Of a stretch of 20,172 nt of DNA, positions 1 through 7,516 are shown one piece after another. The notes below the pieces were generated by a model that was not told the DNA's origin, searched no databases, and saw only the letters and a program-made list of their open reading frames with translations. Within the stretch, counting starts at the first letter, position 1; each line of letters starts with the position of its first letter. The position numbers were made by a program, and so were the translations under genes. The DNA comes from Clostridiales bacterium (GTDB taxonomy: Bacteria; Bacillota; Clostridia; Oscillospirales; Oscillospiraceae): the NCBI GenBank assembly GCA_004558115.1, contig SFDT01000030.1:1-20172 (forward strand), given 5' to 3'.

Positions 1-96
1 ATCTTCGAGATCGCCGACTACGGCATCTGCGGCGACCTGTTCAAGGTCACCCCGCTGCTGATCGAGGCTGTCCGCGCCGCCAAGGCCGCGAAGTAA
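1..96 (+). CDS. etfA: Electron transfer flavoprotein alpha subunit, C-terminal end (partial)
   Basis: Only the last 31 codons are in the window, in frame 1, ending in TAA. The peptide contains IADYGICGDLFKVTPLL, which matches the conserved C-terminus of EtfA (FAD-binding alpha subunit). EtfA forms a heterodimer with EtfB and carries electrons for acyl-CoA dehydrogenases; in butyrate-forming Clostridia it belongs to the bifurcating Bcd-EtfAB complex. The upstream part is missing, so it cannot be said whether this is the bifurcating type. The gene is followed by a strong terminator and converges on the MarR gene. Confidence 0.8.
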   Translation: MFEIADYGICGDLFKVTPLLIEAVRAAKAAK

Positions 97-112
97 GAGC
101 ACTTCAAAAGGC

Positions 113-149
113 AAAAAAATCCGAAGGACGAAAGTCCTTCGGATTTTTT
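113..149. terminator. Bidirectional Rho-independent terminator between etfA and the MarR gene
   Basis: A 9-bp GC-rich stem CCGAAGGAC / GTCCTTCGG with a GAAA loop is extended by an A-run on the left and a T-run on the right. It therefore reads as stem-loop plus U-tract on both strands. It ends etfA on the plus strand and the MarR/fab transcripts on the minus strand. Confidence 0.9.
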
Positions 150-161
150 GCATCAAAGGGA

Positions 162-623
162 TCACAGCTCCGGCATCCGGGCCTCGGGGATGTCCACCTC
201 CGGCATCAGCTCCCGGCTGACGATGGTCAGCATTTTTTCCAGCTTGTCACATTCCTCAGGCGTAAACCGCTGGGAGATGCGGTGCATGACCTCCACCATG
301 TAGGAGGCGGAGATGTTATAGTAGTCGATATATTTGGGGGTGACCTCCAGGTGGTATTCCCGCTTGTCCTCGTGGGACTGGACCTTGCGGATATAGCCCT
401 TCTTCACCAGGCTGTTGACCTTGTAGGCGGCGTTGGGCGGCGAAATGCGCATAAACGTCGCAAACTCGTTGACGGTGGGCGTCCCCAGGGCCATGATGGT
501 CTCCATGCAGAAGGTCTCCACCGTGGTGAGGCTGGCCTCCCGGTCCTGAAAGCGCCGGAAGATCTCCTGATAAAAGTGCAGCTTGAATTTGGTGTACACG
601 TTGAAAAAAGCCTGTTCCAGCAT
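162..623 (-). CDS. MarR-family transcriptional regulator, candidate fatty-acid synthesis regulator (FabT-like)
   Basis: The 153-residue protein has usual MarR size: an N-terminal dimerisation helix, a winged helix-turn-helix with recognition helix around residues 60-75 (SPPNAAYKVNSLVKKGY), a wing around 82-95 with the typical DKR, and long C-terminal helices. MarR proteins of the FabT type repress fab operons in Streptococcus and relatives, with acyl-ACP as co-repressor. This gene lies at the 3' end of a complete fab operon, on the same strand, which supports that role, but binding is not shown. It has its own near-consensus promoter in the 128-bp gap after fabZ. The start ATG at 623 is preceded only by a weak ribosome site (GAGCGG). 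It ends at a shared bidirectional terminator. Confidence 0.75.
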   Translation of the reverse strand: MLEQAFFNVYTKFKLHFYQEIFRRFQDREASLTTVETFCMETIMALGTPTVNEFATFMRISPPNAAYKVNSLVKKGYIRKVQSHEDKREYHLEVTPKYIDYYNISASYMVEVMHRISQRFTPEECDKLEKMLTIVSRELMPEVDIPEARMPEL

Positions 624-719
624 AACGTCCGCTCACTTCCGCAAAATTTCTGCCCCTGTCCGGCAGGGACGCTTCCACCAATATCCACATAGCTGGCGGA
701 TTTGTGTCGTATGAATAAC

Positions 720-748
720 AGTATAGCAACTTTGCGGCGAAACGGCAA
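720..748 (-). promoter_or_regulatory. Sigma-70-type promoter of the MarR gene
   Basis: On the minus strand, -35 TTGCCG (743-748) and -10 TATACT (720-725) are separated by exactly 17 bp. The -35 lies four bases after the fabZ stop codon. This lets the regulator be expressed independently of the fab operon. Confidence 0.75.
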
Positions 749-751
749 CCA

Positions 752-1180
752 TTATCCGCTGATGGCGAAGGTCAGCTCCGCTGTGCAGGCGACCTCGCCA
801 TTCACCATGGCCTTGCATTCGCCGATGCCCACGGGCCCCCGGCGCTTTGTCAGCATGCATTCCATCTCCAGCACATCGCCGGGGATGACCTTCCGCTTGA
901 AACGGGCGTTTTTCACGCCGCCGAACAGCGCGATCTTGCCCTGGTTCTCCGGCAGGGACAAAATGGCGATGGCGCCCACCTGGGCCATGGCCTCCAAAAT
1001 CAGCACGCCGGGGAAGATGTGCTGCTGGGGGAAGTGTCCGCAGAACACCGGCTCGGCGGCACTGATACATTTCATGCCCTTGGCCCACTGGCCGGGCTCG
1101 TAGTCGGTGATGCGGTCCACCAGGGCGAAAGGATAGCGGTGGGGCAGGATCTCGGCGATCTGATTGGAGTTCAGTTCCAT
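752..1180 (-). CDS. fabZ: 3-hydroxyacyl-[ACP] dehydratase FabZ
   Basis: FabZ dehydrates 3-hydroxyacyl-ACP to trans-2-enoyl-ACP in the elongation cycle of type II fatty-acid synthesis in the cytoplasm. The 142-residue hotdog-fold protein starts MELNSNQIAEILPHRYPF and carries the two catalytic residues at the family positions, His49 (in CGHFP) and Glu63 (in GVLILEAMAQ). The ATG at 1180 is chosen over an in-frame ATG at 1195: it sits two bases after the fabF stop, has GGGAGG about seven bases upstream, and aligns with family N-termini. It is the last biosynthetic gene of the operon. Confidence 0.95.
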   Translation of the reverse strand: MELNSNQIAEILPHRYPFALVDRITDYEPGQWAKGMKCISAAEPVFCGHFPQQHIFPGVLILEAMAQVGAIAILSLPENQGKIALFGGVKNARFKRKVIPGDVLEMECMLTKRRGPVGIGECKAMVNGEVACTAELTFAISG

Positions 1181-1182
1181 GG

Positions 1183-2424
1183 TTACGCCTCCCACTTCTT
1201 CATCAGCAGGCTGCCGTTGTGGCCGCCAAAGCCCAGAGAGTTGCTCATGGCATAGCGGATCTCCGCGCTGCGGCCCTCATTGGGCACCACGTCCAGGTCG
1301 CATTCCGGGTCGGGAGTCTGGTAGTGGATGGTGGCGGGCAGGAAGCTGTCATGCAGGCTGAGGGCGGTGAAGATCGCCTCCACAGCGCCGGCGGCGCCCA
1401 GCATATGGCCGGTCATGGACTTGGTGGAGCTCATGGCCAGCTTGTAAGCGTGGGAGCCAAACACCGTCTTGACGGCGGCGGTCTCACCGGCGTCATTGAG
1501 GTGAGTGGAGGTTCCGTGGGCGTTGATATAGTCCACGTCCTCCGGCACCGCGCCGCCGTCCGCCAGCGCCAGGGCCATGGCTTTGGCGCCGCCGCTGCCG
1601 TCAGGCCGGGGGGCGGTCATGTGATAGGCGTCACAAGTGGCGCCGTAGCCCACCACCTCGGCATAAATACGGGCACCCCGGGCCAGGGCGTGGTCCAGCT
1701 CCTCCAGCAGCAGCATACCGGCGCCTTCGCCCAGAACAAAGCCGCTCCGCTCCGCGTCAAAGGGAATGGAGGCCCGGACGGGATCCTCCGCCTGGGTCAG
1801 GGCCTTCATGGAGGTGAAGCCGCCGATGGCAAGGGGCGTGACGCTGGCCTCGGTGCCGCCGCAGAGCATGGCGTCGGCGTAGCCGTCCCGGATGTAGTGG
1901 AAGGCGTCGCCCACGGCGTTGGTACCGCCGGCGCAGGCGGTGACCGGGCAGGAGCACATACCCTTAAAGCCGCTGAGGATGGCCACCTGTCCCGCGGCCA
2001 TGTTGCAGATGCCCATGGGGATGTAGAAGGGGGACACCCGGTCCCAGCCCTTTTCCTTGCCGCGGTCATGCTCGCTCTCCGTGATGGAGAGACCGCCGAT
2101 GCCGCTGGAAATGATGACGCCGCAGCGGTCCAGGTCGGCATGGGCAGGGTCAAAAGCCGCGTCCGCCAGAGCTTCCTTGGCGCAGGCCACGGCGAACTGG
2201 GTGAAGCGGCCCATGTGCTTGGCCTCCGGCTTGGTCATGTAGTTGGCCGGGTCAAAGCCCTTGACCTCGGCGGCCAGGTGGACCTTCATGCCGGTGGGGT
2301 CGAACTGGGTGATGGGAGCGATGCCGCACACGCCGTCCTTCACGGCCTGCCAGCTCTCGCTTGCGGTAAGGCCCACGGGGGTCACGGCCCCCAGGCCGGT
2401 AATGACGACTCTGCGTCGATCCAT
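1183..2424 (-). CDS. fabF: Beta-ketoacyl-[ACP] synthase II FabF
   Basis: FabF condenses malonyl-ACP with growing acyl-ACP chains. The 413-residue thiolase-fold enzyme has the Cys-His-His triad of elongating ketosynthases: Cys164 in VTACAGGTNAV, His303 in NAHGTSTHLND and His340 in KSMTGHMLGAAG. The start MDRRRVVITGLG at 2424 has AGGAGG seven bases upstream; a longer in-frame reading to 2484 adds residues unlike the family and runs into a hairpin. It is separated from fabG by an unusual 185-bp hairpin-rich gap, while fabZ follows two bases downstream. Confidence 0.95.
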   Translation of the reverse strand: MDRRRVVITGLGAVTPVGLTASESWQAVKDGVCGIAPITQFDPTGMKVHLAAEVKGFDPANYMTKPEAKHMGRFTQFAVACAKEALADAAFDPAHADLDRCGVIISSGIGGLSITESEHDRGKEKGWDRVSPFYIPMGICNMAAGQVAILSGFKGMCSCPVTACAGGTNAVGDAFHYIRDGYADAMLCGGTEASVTPLAIGGFTSMKALTQAEDPVRASIPFDAERSGFVLGEGAGMLLLEELDHALARGARIYAEVVGYGATCDAYHMTAPRPDGSGGAKAMALALADGGAVPEDVDYINAHGTSTHLNDAGETAAVKTVFGSHAYKLAMSSTKSMTGHMLGAAGAVEAIFTALSLHDSFLPATIHYQTPDPECDLDVVPNEGRSAEIRYAMSNSLGFGGHNGSLLMKKWEA

Positions 2425-2609
2425 AGTGTAACCTCCTGGAAAATGTAAAAGTGAAAGTTGGGAAAATGTTTCGCGGGAATTCACTTCCCGCGAAACTCCT
2501 CTGCCCGCCGGGGTGACACATCCGCTGTGCGGATGTGAGGGGGTTCAGCGGAGCCGGACCAAAGGCACGGCGGAGCGTCTAAGGGGGACGCAGTCCCCCT
2601 TGGAATGCT
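2425..2609 (-). repeat. Hairpin-rich spacer between fabG and fabF
   Basis: This 185-bp gap holds three perfect inverted repeats: a 12-bp stem (2468-2479 with 2485-2496, GTTTCGCGGGAA), a 9-bp stem (2517-2525 with 2529-2537, CACATCCGC) and a 9-bp stem (2581-2589 with 2593-2601, AAGGGGGAC). None is followed by a U-tract on the minus strand, so these are not ordinary terminators. No coding potential or clear promoter is seen. It resembles a dispersed intergenic palindromic element. Confidence 0.6.
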
Positions 2610-3353
2610 TCACATGGCCATGCCGCCGTCCACAGCCAGCACCTGGCCGGTGATATAGGCGGCCTCATCGCTGGCCAGGAAGGCCACCGCCCAGGCCACG
2701 TCTTCCGGCGCACCCAGCTTCTGCATGGGAATGGAGGCCAGAGTGGCGGTCTTGGCGGCGTCCGTCATGGCGGCGGTCATATCCGTTTCGATAAAGCCGG
2801 GGGCCACGGCGTTGACGGTGATGCCCCGGGAGGCCAGCTCCTTGGCAAGAGACTTGGTCATGCCCACCACGCCCGCCTTGCTGGCGGCGTAGTTCACCTG
2901 GCCGGCATTGCCCCGCAGGCCCACCACGCTGCTGAGATTCACGATGCGGCCGTACCGCTGGCGCATCATGAGGCGGGACACCGCCTTCATGCACAGGAAG
3001 GTGCCCTTCAGGTTGGCGTTGATGACGGCGTCGAAATCCTCGTCCTTCATCATCATGAGCAGACCATCCCGGGTGATGCCGGCGTTGTTCACCAGAATGT
3101 CGATGCGGCCGAAGGCCTGGACGGCGGCGTCCATGAGGGCCTTTACCTCTCCGGCCTCCGCCACGTTGCAGCGGACGGCCAGGGCCTTGGCGCCCAGGGC
3201 CTCGCAGGCGGCGGCGGTGTCGTTGGCGGCGGCTTCGTTGCCGGCGTAGCACAGCACCACGTTGGCACCGCCTTTTGCCAGCTCCAGGCAGACGGCCCGG
3301 CCGATGCCCCGGCTGCCGCCGGTGACCACGGCGGTCTTTCCAGAAAAATTCAT
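2610..3353 (-). CDS. fabG: 3-oxoacyl-[ACP] reductase FabG
   Basis: FabG is the NADPH-dependent ketoreductase of the elongation cycle. The 247-residue short-chain dehydrogenase has the cofactor motif TGGSRGIG (residues 11-18), NNAG (89-92), the structural Asn114, the catalytic Ser142, and YAASK with Tyr155 and Lys159, plus the FabG-type C-terminus ending ITGQVLAVDGGMAM. The ATG at 3353 overlaps the fabD stop as ATGA and is preceded by GGAGAAGG, which indicates translational coupling. The numbering of the catalytic Tyr and Lys is close to that of other FabG proteins. Confidence 0.95.
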   Translation of the reverse strand: MNFSGKTAVVTGGSRGIGRAVCLELAKGGANVVLCYAGNEAAANDTAAACEALGAKALAVRCNVAEAGEVKALMDAAVQAFGRIDILVNNAGITRDGLLMMMKDEDFDAVINANLKGTFLCMKAVSRLMMRQRYGRIVNLSSVVGLRGNAGQVNYAASKAGVVGMTKSLAKELASRGITVNAVAPGFIETDMTAAMTDAAKTATLASIPMQKLGAPEDVAWAVAFLASDEAAYITGQVLAVDGGMAM

Positions 3354-4285
3354 GCTTCCTTCTCCTTTACCGCATTTACAAAGGCTTCCACGTCCGCAAC
3401 GGTCTCCACGGCGTATACCGGCAGCTCCGGCGCCGTCTTTTTCACAAAGCCGCTGAGGGCCTTGCCGGGACCGATCTCCACCAGGGCGTCCAGGCCCATG
3501 GCAGCCATTTTCCGGATGGAGTCCTCCATGAACACGCTGCTCTGGACCTGCTTCACCAGCAGCTCCGGGATCGTGACGGAATCGTCCTTCACATCGCCCA
3601 GGCAGTTGAAAATCACGGGGATCTGGGGCTGGGCAAAGCTGACTGAGCGGAAATGCTCCTCCAGCGCCTTGCCGGCGGGGGCCATGAGAGGCGTGTGGAA
3701 GGGCCCGCTGACCTTTAAGGGCAGGCACCGGCGGGCGCCCTTTTCTTTCGCCAGGGCGGCGGCCTTTTCCACGGCGGCCTTCTGGCCGCCCAGGACCAAC
3801 TGCCCCGGGCAGTTATAGTTGGCAATGACCACGCAGCCCAGGGCGGAAGCCTCGTCGCAGGCGGACTGGAGAGGAACGCGGTCCAGACCCAGCACCGCCA
3901 TCATGGCGGATTCGATGCCGCGGGCCGCCTCCTCCATGGCACGGCCCCGGAAGGCCACCAGCTTCACAGCGGTGGCGGCGTCAAAGACGCCGGCGGCATG
4001 GAGGGCGGAATACTCGCCCAGGGAAAGGCCCGCGGCGGCCGCGGGGACGATGCCCTTTTCCCGCAGCACCGCTGTCAAGCCGGCGGCGAAGGCCACCATG
4101 CAGGGCTGGGTGTAGCGGGTCTGGTTCAGGACGCCGGCGGTGTCCTGGAAGGAAACTTCCTTCAGGTCGAAATCCACCTGGGCGCTGTCGATGACGGCGC
4201 GGAAGACGGGAAAGGTCTCGTACAAGTCCGCACCCATGCCCGGGTGCTGGCTGCCCTGTCCGGCGTATAAAAAGCCGAGCTTCAT
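3350..4285 (-). CDS. fabD: Malonyl-CoA:ACP transacylase FabD
   Basis: FabD moves malonyl from CoA to acyl carrier protein, supplying the extender for FabH and FabF. The 311-residue protein begins MKLGFLYAGQGSQHPGMG, has the nucleophile Ser88 in GLSLGEYSAL (Leu in place of the His of the GHSLGE form) and His197 in GPFHTPLM. The ATG at 4285 overlaps the upstream gene's stop as ATGA, with GGAGGG about eight bases upstream. A longer upstream reading in this frame lies inside the neighbouring gene and is not the start. Confidence 0.95.
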   Translation of the reverse strand: MKLGFLYAGQGSQHPGMGADLYETFPVFRAVIDSAQVDFDLKEVSFQDTAGVLNQTRYTQPCMVAFAAGLTAVLREKGIVPAAAAGLSLGEYSALHAAGVFDAATAVKLVAFRGRAMEEAARGIESAMMAVLGLDRVPLQSACDEASALGCVVIANYNCPGQLVLGGQKAAVEKAAALAKEKGARRCLPLKVSGPFHTPLMAPAGKALEEHFRSVSFAQPQIPVIFNCLGDVKDDSVTIPELLVKQVQSSVFMEDSIRKMAAMGLDALVEIGPGKALSGFVKKTAPELPVYAVETVADVEAFVNAVKEKEA

Positions 4286-5370
4286 TGAGCGGCCCTCCAT
4301 TCTTTCATGATTTGGTCCATCTGCTCCCGGACGGTGGAGAGGCGGTCCACCTCCCCGGCGTTGGCGCCGCAGAAGAACAGGCCGTTTTCCCAATCGCCGT
4401 TCCGGGCGGCGATGAGGGCCTTGGAAATGCAGTAGGGGGTGGTTTTGAAATCGCAGGGGACCAGGCACTTGACGCAGCGGTCCGGGCGGAGCTGTGTGCC
4501 TGCCTCCACCCGCTGGATGAGGGGGCTCCGCAGAGCCCGGCCCGGCATTCCCACGGGGCTTTGGACGATGGTGATGTCCCCGGATCTGGCCTCCAGCAGC
4601 CGCTGCTTATAGCCGTCGCTGGCGTCACATTCCTCTGTGGCGATGAAGCGGGTGGCAAATTGGGCGCCGGCGGCGCCTTCCTCCATGTAGCGGCGCATTT
4701 CAGTGCCGTCCTTCACGCCGCCCGCCACAAAGACCGGGATGTCGTGCTGGTATTGCTCCTTGAACGGCGCCAGGGCCTCCAAAACCTCATGGAGCAGGCC
4801 GCTGAGGGGCTTGGGCCGTCCGGCCTGGGCCTCCAGAGCGTCCTCCCGGGAAAAGCCCAGATGGCCGCCGGCCTGTGGGCCCTCCAGCACCACAAAGTCC
4901 GGGACGCGGTGATAGTGTTTGTCCCACAGCTTGCAGATGAGGGCCGCCGCCCGACCACCGCTGACAATGGGGGCCAGGGCCGCGTCGCTCTCCGGCACCT
5001 CCGCCGCAATGGCGGGCAGGTCACGGGGCAACCCCGCACCGCAGACCACGGCGTCCACCCCCGCCCGGAGGGCGGTGCGGACGCTGTCGGCGTACTGGGT
5101 GGTGGCCACCATGGCGTTGATGGCCACCAGGCCCGCGCCTTTCGCCAGCTCCTTGGCGTGCTTCACCTGGCGTTCCAAAGCCCGGAGATTGGCGGCTTTG
5201 GGGTTTTGCTCAAAGTCCGGCTCCTGAAAGCCGCAGAACGCGGTGGAGATCGTTCCCATGCCGCCGCAGGCGGCCACGGCACCCGCCAGGCGGTCCAGGC
5301 TGATGCCGACGCCCATGCCGCCCTGCAAAACGGGAAGGGTCAGCTCCTTCCCACGGATCATCACTGCCAT
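4282..5370 (-). CDS. FabK-like / nitronate monooxygenase-like FMN flavoprotein with a cysteine cluster
   Basis: The protein of about 360 residues belongs to the FMN TIM-barrel family that includes FabK and 2-nitropropane dioxygenase/nitronate monooxygenase: QGGMGVG near residue 16, GPQAGGHLGF at 165-173, VAGGVKDGTEM at 215-225. It is a diverged paralogue of the fabK gene directly upstream. Unlike FabK it carries C-X2-C-X3-C-X7-C (Cys299, 302, 306, 314) plus Cys334, which could bind a metal or iron-sulphur cluster. The start is uncertain: ATG at 5370 overlaps fabK by ten bases, and ATG at 5361 (MIRGKE) makes a TGATG overlap. Its place in the operon suggests a lipid-related redox role; the reaction is unknown. 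Confidence 0.8.
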   Translation of the reverse strand: MAVMIRGKELTLPVLQGGMGVGISLDRLAGAVAACGGMGTISTAFCGFQEPDFEQNPKAANLRALERQVKHAKELAKGAGLVAINAMVATTQYADSVRTALRAGVDAVVCGAGLPRDLPAIAAEVPESDAALAPIVSGGRAAALICKLWDKHYHRVPDFVVLEGPQAGGHLGFSREDALEAQAGRPKPLSGLLHEVLEALAPFKEQYQHDIPVFVAGGVKDGTEMRRYMEEGAAGAQFATRFIATEECDASDGYKQRLLEARSGDITIVQSPVGMPGRALRSPLIQRVEAGTQLRPDRCVKCLVPCDFKTTPYCISKALIAARNGDWENGLFFCGANAGEVDRLSTVREQMDQIMKEWRAAQ

Positions 5371-6302
5371 TCCCGGTTCGTCGCCTCCAAAACGGCGCGG
5401 CCCTGGCTGTACAGCTCCTCAAAGATCTCCCGGACAGGGCGGATCTCGTGGAGCATACCGGCCACCTGGCCGGCCATGACGCTGCCGTTTTCCATATCGC
5501 CGTCAAACACCGCCCGGCGCAGGCCGCCCAGGGTGTGACGCTCCAGTTCCTCCAAAGAGGCGCCTTTCTTCTCCAGGGCCAGGTACTGCCGGGCCATCTT
5601 GTTTTTCAGCACCCGCACAGGGCCGCCGATGGAGCGGCCGGTGACGGTGGTGTCACTGTCCTTGGCCTTTAAAATGGCCTGCTTGTAGTTTTCGTGGATA
5701 GGACATTCCACACTTGCCAGCAGGCAGGTGCCCACCTGGATGCCACAGGCGCCCAGGGCGAAGGCCGCCGCCACCTGGCGGCCGTCGGCGATGCCGCCGG
5801 CGGCGATGACAGGCACATCCACCGCGTCGATGACCTGGGGCACCAGGGCCATGGTGGTCATCTCGCCCACATGGCCGCCGGACTCCGTGCCCTCGGCGAT
5901 GATGGCGTCGGCGCCGGCGTTCACCAGCCGCTTGGCGAGGATGGCGGCGGCTACCACGGGGATCACCTTGATGCCCGCTGCCTTCCAGACGGGGATGTAT
6001 TTGCCGGAGTTGCCGGCGCCGGTGGTGACCACCTGGACGCCTTCCTCAAGAATGATCTGCGACATCTCATCGGCACAGGGGTTCATCAGCATCAGATTGA
6101 CGCCGAAGGGCTTGTCCGTCAGGCTCTTGCAGACGCGGATCTCCTTCCGGAGCATTTCCGCCTCTTTCATGTGGCCGGTGGCGATGACGCCCAGGGCACC
6201 GGCATTGGAGCAGGCGGCGGCGAATTCGCCAGTGGCGATGTTGGCCATGCCGCCCTGGATGATGGGGAACTCCGTTCCCAGGATCTCGTTCAGCTTTTTC
6301 AT
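5361..6302 (-). CDS. fabK: Enoyl-[ACP] reductase II FabK (FMN)
   Basis: FabK is the flavin-dependent enoyl-ACP reductase that replaces FabI in many Firmicutes; it completes each elongation cycle with NAD(P)H. The 313-residue protein has PIIQGGMANIA (residues 13-23), TGAGNSG (94-100), GTESGGHVGEM with His144 at the position of the catalytic His of pneumococcal FabK, and AAGGIADG for phosphate binding. The ATG at 6302 has AGGAGA upstream. No fabI or fabV is seen in the window. Its first 91 bases are duplicated 264 bp upstream, next to fabH. Confidence 0.93.
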   Translation of the reverse strand: MKKLNEILGTEFPIIQGGMANIATGEFAAACSNAGALGVIATGHMKEAEMLRKEIRVCKSLTDKPFGVNLMLMNPCADEMSQIILEEGVQVVTTGAGNSGKYIPVWKAAGIKVIPVVAAAILAKRLVNAGADAIIAEGTESGGHVGEMTTMALVPQVIDAVDVPVIAAGGIADGRQVAAAFALGACGIQVGTCLLASVECPIHENYKQAILKAKDSDTTVTGRSIGGPVRVLKNKMARQYLALEKKGASLEELERHTLGGLRRAVFDGDMENGSVMAGQVAGMLHEIRPVREIFEELYSQGRAVLEATNREWQ

Positions 6303-6474
6303 ATATTCTCCTATCTGGACAAAGCGGCGTGGCCCGCCCTATGGGGCGGCGCCGGAAGTCCGGCGTGCAAGCATTTCCGGCAGGGCCGGAAATCTTGAAA
6401 TCGGCCGAATTCATTTCGGACGATTTGAGTGAAATGCGGGGCCCCCGCAAAATCGTGAGATTTTGTGGGGTGCT
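6303..6474 (-). repeat. Hairpin-cluster element between the fabK fragment and intact fabK
   Basis: About 170 bp carry at least five consecutive inverted repeats: CCGCCC (6334-6339 with 6344-6349), GCCGGA (6351-6356 with 6359-6364), ATTTCCGGC (6373-6381 with 6385-6393), CCGAA (6405-6409 with 6415-6419), and a 12-bp stem with one G-T pair (6443-6454 with 6459-6470). No reading frame of note is present. It lies between two copies of the fabK 5' end. Such density of palindromes suggests an intergenic repeat element or structured mRNA leader. Confidence 0.6.
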
Positions 6475-6566
6475 CAGGCGGCGGCGAATTCGCCAGTGGC
6501 GATGTTGGCCATGCCGCCCTGGATGATGGGGAACTCCGTTCCCAGAATCTCGTTCAGCTTTTTCAA
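6474..6566 (-). pseudogene. Truncated duplicate of the fabK 5' end
   Basis: Positions 6475-6565 match 6211-6301 (the start of fabK) at 90 of 91 bases, the only change being at 6546. The copy begins with TTG in place of ATG, reads KKLNEILGTEF and on through GEFAAA, then meets TGA after 30 codons. It starts three bases after the fabH stop, where an intact fabK would be expected from the tight spacing of this operon. It looks like the remnant of the original start region, left when the hairpin element and a second copy arose. It may still be translated as a 30-residue peptide. Confidence 0.75.
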
Positions 6567-6568
6567 CC

Positions 6569-7516
6569 TCACGCGAATTCGATCAGTGCGCCGCCCCAGG
6601 TGAGGCCGCCGCCAAAGCCCACCACCAGCGTTCGGGAGCCGGGGCCCACCTTGCCCTGGTCCTGCAGCTCGCTGAGGACCAGAGGGATGCTGGCGGCGGA
6701 GGTATTGCCGTATTCCTGAATGTTCTTATAGTACTTTTCCGGCGGGATGCGGAATTTCCGCACTGCCAGGTCGATGATGCGGGCGTTGGCCTGGTGGAAC
6801 ACGAAAAAGTCCACGTCCGCCGCTGTCATATGGGCCTTTTCCAGCACCTGCTCCATGCAGCGGGGAATGGCCTCCACGGCGAATTTGAACACCTTGGTGC
6901 CCTCCATGGCGATGAAGCCCCGCTCTCCGGTCTCGATACCCGGCAGCCGCAGCAGCTCGTCGTCGCCCTGGCTGCCCAGCACGGCGCCGATGGAGGGCCA
7001 GCCCTCCCGGCACTCCACCACGGCGGCACCGGCGCCGTCGCCAAAGAGGATGCAGGTGCCCCGGTCCTCCCAGTTGATGACGCGGCTCAATTGCTCACAG
7101 CCCACCACCAGGCCGAATTTCCGGGGGGAGGCGTTCAGCAGGCACTCCATGGTGTGCAGGGCATAGAGAAAGCCGGTGCAGGCGGCGTTCAGGTCGAAGC
7201 AGGGGGTGTCCGTGGGCAGACCCAGCTCCCGCTGGAGCATGCAGGCGGCGGAGGGGACCAGGGTATCCGCCGTGACGGTGGCCACAATGCAGGCGCCGAT
7301 CTGGTCCGGGGAGACGCCGGCGCGCTCCAGAGCCGCTTTCGCGGCGGACACACACAAAGAGGTGTGGGTCTCGCCGGTACAGTGGTGCCGCCGCTGGATG
7401 CCGGTGCGGCTGGTGATCCACTCGTCATTGGTCTCCACGATTTTTTCCAGGTCCTGGTTGGTGACCACCTTTTCCGGGACGGCGCGGCCGGTGCCGCGGA
7501 TCTTGATTCCGTTCAT
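6569..7516 (-). CDS. fabH: Beta-ketoacyl-[ACP] synthase III FabH
   Basis: FabH starts fatty-acid synthesis by condensing acetyl-CoA (or a branched acyl-CoA) with malonyl-ACP. The 315-residue protein has the triad Cys113 (NAACTGFLYAL), His241 (FHQANARI) and Asn271 (YGNTSAAS), and ends GFGGGLTWGGALIEFA, typical of FabH. The ATG at 7516 overlaps the accA stop as ATGA, with AGGAGG five bases upstream. Substrate preference (straight or branched) cannot be told from sequence alone. Confidence 0.95.
   Translation of the reverse strand: MNGIKIRGTGRAVPEKVVTNQDLEKIVETNDEWITSRTGIQRRHHCTGETHTSLCVSAAKAALERAGVSPDQIGACIVATVTADTLVPSAACMLQRELGLPTDTPCFDLNAACTGFLYALHTMECLLNASPRKFGLVVGCEQLSRVINWEDRGTCILFGDGAGAAVVECREGWPSIGAVLGSQGDDELLRLPGIETGERGFIAMEGTKVFKFAVEAIPRCMEQVLEKAHMTAADVDFFVFHQANARIIDLAVRKFRIPPEKYYKNIQEYGNTSAASIPLVLSELQDQGKVGPGSRTLVVGFGGGLTWGGALIEFA

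Noticed and set aside
1219..2448. Long open frame on the plus strand opposite fabF
   Set aside because: It is the antisense of a clear fabF gene in GC-rich DNA, has no recognisable domain, and is rich in Gly, His and Ala as expected of such shadows.
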